This document shows positions 63,279-64,000 of a stretch of DNA of 64,000 bases, in pieces. The DNA is taken from contig JAFDWX010000006.1 in the NCBI GenBank assembly GCA_018268255.1, forward strand, positions 170,464 to 234,463, given 5' to 3'. A model generated the notes under the pieces. That model was given only the letters and a program-made list of their open reading frames with translations, was not told the DNA's origin and ran no database searches. Every line of letters starts with the position of its first letter. The stretch's first letter is position 1. Source of the DNA: Armatimonadota bacterium (GTDB taxonomy: Bacteria > Armatimonadota > Fimbriimonadia > Fimbriimonadales > Fimbriimonadaceae). Both the position numbers and the translations under genes were made by a program.

Positions 63279-63431
63279 ATGAAACGCAATTCGGGTAATT
63301 TCGCTGGACTAGGTTCTGAGCCTAAGAATCGACTTAATAATGTGCAAGCCGATCTCGATGAAGACAACGCCATCACGATCTTTGATTACCAGATCTTGAG
63401 CAACAACTTCGATAAGCACGGTGACAATTGA
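63279..63431 (+). CDS. free-standing 50-residue dockerin-like (IFDY) tag protein
   Basis: 50 residues from ATG 63279 with AAGG eight bases upstream. The protein begins MKRNSGNFAGLGSEPKNRLN and its C-terminal 25 residues are a single EF-hand-like loop, DLDEDNAITIFDY followed by LSNNFDKHGDN. This is the same pattern that ends the proteins at 17.8 and 44.7 kb, but here it is alone. The stop overlaps the start of the next gene by one base (TGATG). No signal peptide is present. It may be a remnant of a longer gene or a true small protein. Confidence 0.5.
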   Translation: MKRNSGNFAGLGSEPKNRLNNVQADLDEDNAITIFDYQILSNNFDKHGDN

Positions 63432-64000
63432 TGAAGAACACCGTGCTTATCGCAATTAGCCTATACTGTGGTGCGGCGCAAGCCGCACCACAGTATCACG
63501 CAACCGAGCTTCAATCGCCCGATTTAGGTTATCAAATAATAAGGCTGTCCGTTAACTGCGGCAATGGCGCAAATCTTGTTGCAGGTACCATTATCTATTT
63601 GGAGAATAGCGTGCCAACGACGCGAATTGTGGTGTGGCGGAGCGGCAGCCCAGAAGTCCTATCTGTGCCCAATTCACCAAACCAATTGCCTTCGTGCGTA
63701 GCCGTCCACCAAGACGGCTCAATCCTCATTAGGGATGCCAATTCTGGCGCAGCTTATTGGTACAAAGATGGCGTTTATACCCAATTGCAGGGTATCGACA
63801 AGACTATGTACGTCCAGCAGGCAAATCAAAATCGCCAACTTGCACTTTTGCTCAACAGCAATACCTTCCAAGATCAAGCCGCACTTTGGCAAAATGACGT
63901 GATTACTCCACTCAATGGTATCGGATATCGGAGCCGAGCTTACGGGATACTGGAGGATGGAACGGTGATCGGAAATGCAGAACAGCCGAATCAGTTTGGC
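63431..64000 (+). CDS. exported protein, 3' end outside window
   Basis: 190 residues are visible from ATG 63431, and the frame is open to the window edge. MKNTVLIAISLYCGAAQAAP is a signal peptide with an AQA cleavage site. The rest is beta-rich with repeats resembling HAF-type or propeller strands (ENSVPTTRIVVWRSG, AAYWYKDGVYTQLQG, AYGILEDGTVIGNAEQ). It may carry a PEP-CTERM or dockerin-like tag further on. It is coupled to the preceding small tag gene by a one-base overlap. Confidence 0.75.
   Translation, partial: MKNTVLIAISLYCGAAQAAPQYHATELQSPDLGYQIIRLSVNCGNGANLVAGTIIYLENSVPTTRIVVWRSGSPEVLSVPNSPNQLPSCVAVHQDGSILIRDANSGAAYWYKDGVYTQLQGIDKTMYVQQANQNRQLALLLNSNTFQDQAALWQNDVITPLNGIGYRSRAYGILEDGTVIGNAEQPNQFG

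Noticed and set aside
1..64000. CRISPR arrays, insertion sequences or prophage genes
   Set aside because: I found no regularly spaced short direct repeats, no transposase or integrase motifs, and no phage structural genes.

Overview
The window looks like a moderately GC-rich chromosomal segment of an Armatimonadota bacterium, most likely of the Fimbriimonadia group. This is inferred from gene content, not from a marker tree. The pointers are a DUF1559-type pilin-like protein whose N-terminus runs straight into FPVFAQAK, exported proteins with PEP-CTERM or dockerin-like C-termini, a complete kdpFABC-kdpDE locus, a stand-alone McsB-like kinase, and many short overlapping gene junctions. There is no insertion sequence, phage module or CRISPR array. 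Most of the window is ordinary chromosome with a few unusual genes.

Layout. 1-2.0 kb: the 3' part of a large unknown gene. 2.0-6.4 kb (minus): a branched-chain amino acid ABC importer (binding protein, LivH, LivM, LivG, but no LivF). 6.6-17.3 kb: mixed housekeeping genes (TPR membrane protein, aspartyl-protease/PDZ protein, family-5 uracil-DNA glycosylase, thiolase, YncE/phosphoesterase fusion, an mcsB-unknown-birA operon, a HEXXH protein). 17.3-24.1 kb: exported and sugar-related genes (dockerin-tagged protein, zinc-ribbon protein, DUF6157, alpha-galactosidase-like and GH32 enzymes, pilin-like protein). 24.3-28.1 kb: an ArsR/SRPBCC operon behind a perfect palindrome, then three DinB-like genes and an unknown gene. 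28.1-35.1 kb: tRNA-Leu, a GH42 beta-galactosidase, the C-terminal half of a split carbamoyl-phosphate synthase, a DUF151 nuclease and a SulP transporter.

35.2-43.5 kb is a compact potassium operon. Four phased TTGAC repeats precede a 34-residue membrane peptide, kdpF, kdpA, kdpB, kdpC, an unknown 143-residue protein, kdpD and kdpE, almost all joined by overlapping start and stop codons. 43.6-46.5 kb holds a PEP-CTERM protein and a beta-propeller protein with the dockerin-like tag. 46.6-56.7 kb holds tRNA-Arg, a G-rich tract, sucC, a lower-GC gene with a TOPRIM-like C-terminus, pheS, a K+ channel, an AmpG-like transporter, a nested inverted repeat, trmFO and leuB. 56.7-64 kb holds a terminator placed directly before a NIF3 gene, a six-hairpin glycosidase, an S41 peptidase, a ROK kinase, a free-standing 50-residue copy of the dockerin-like tag, and an exported protein that runs off the end.

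The best leads are the TOPRIM-like gene (48.1-49.8 kb), the recurring IFDY dockerin-like tag and its free-standing copy, the extra protein between kdpC and kdpD with the phased repeats upstream, the split carB, the altered active site of McsB, the periplasmic insert in LivH, and the terminator/hairpin leader before the NIF3 gene.
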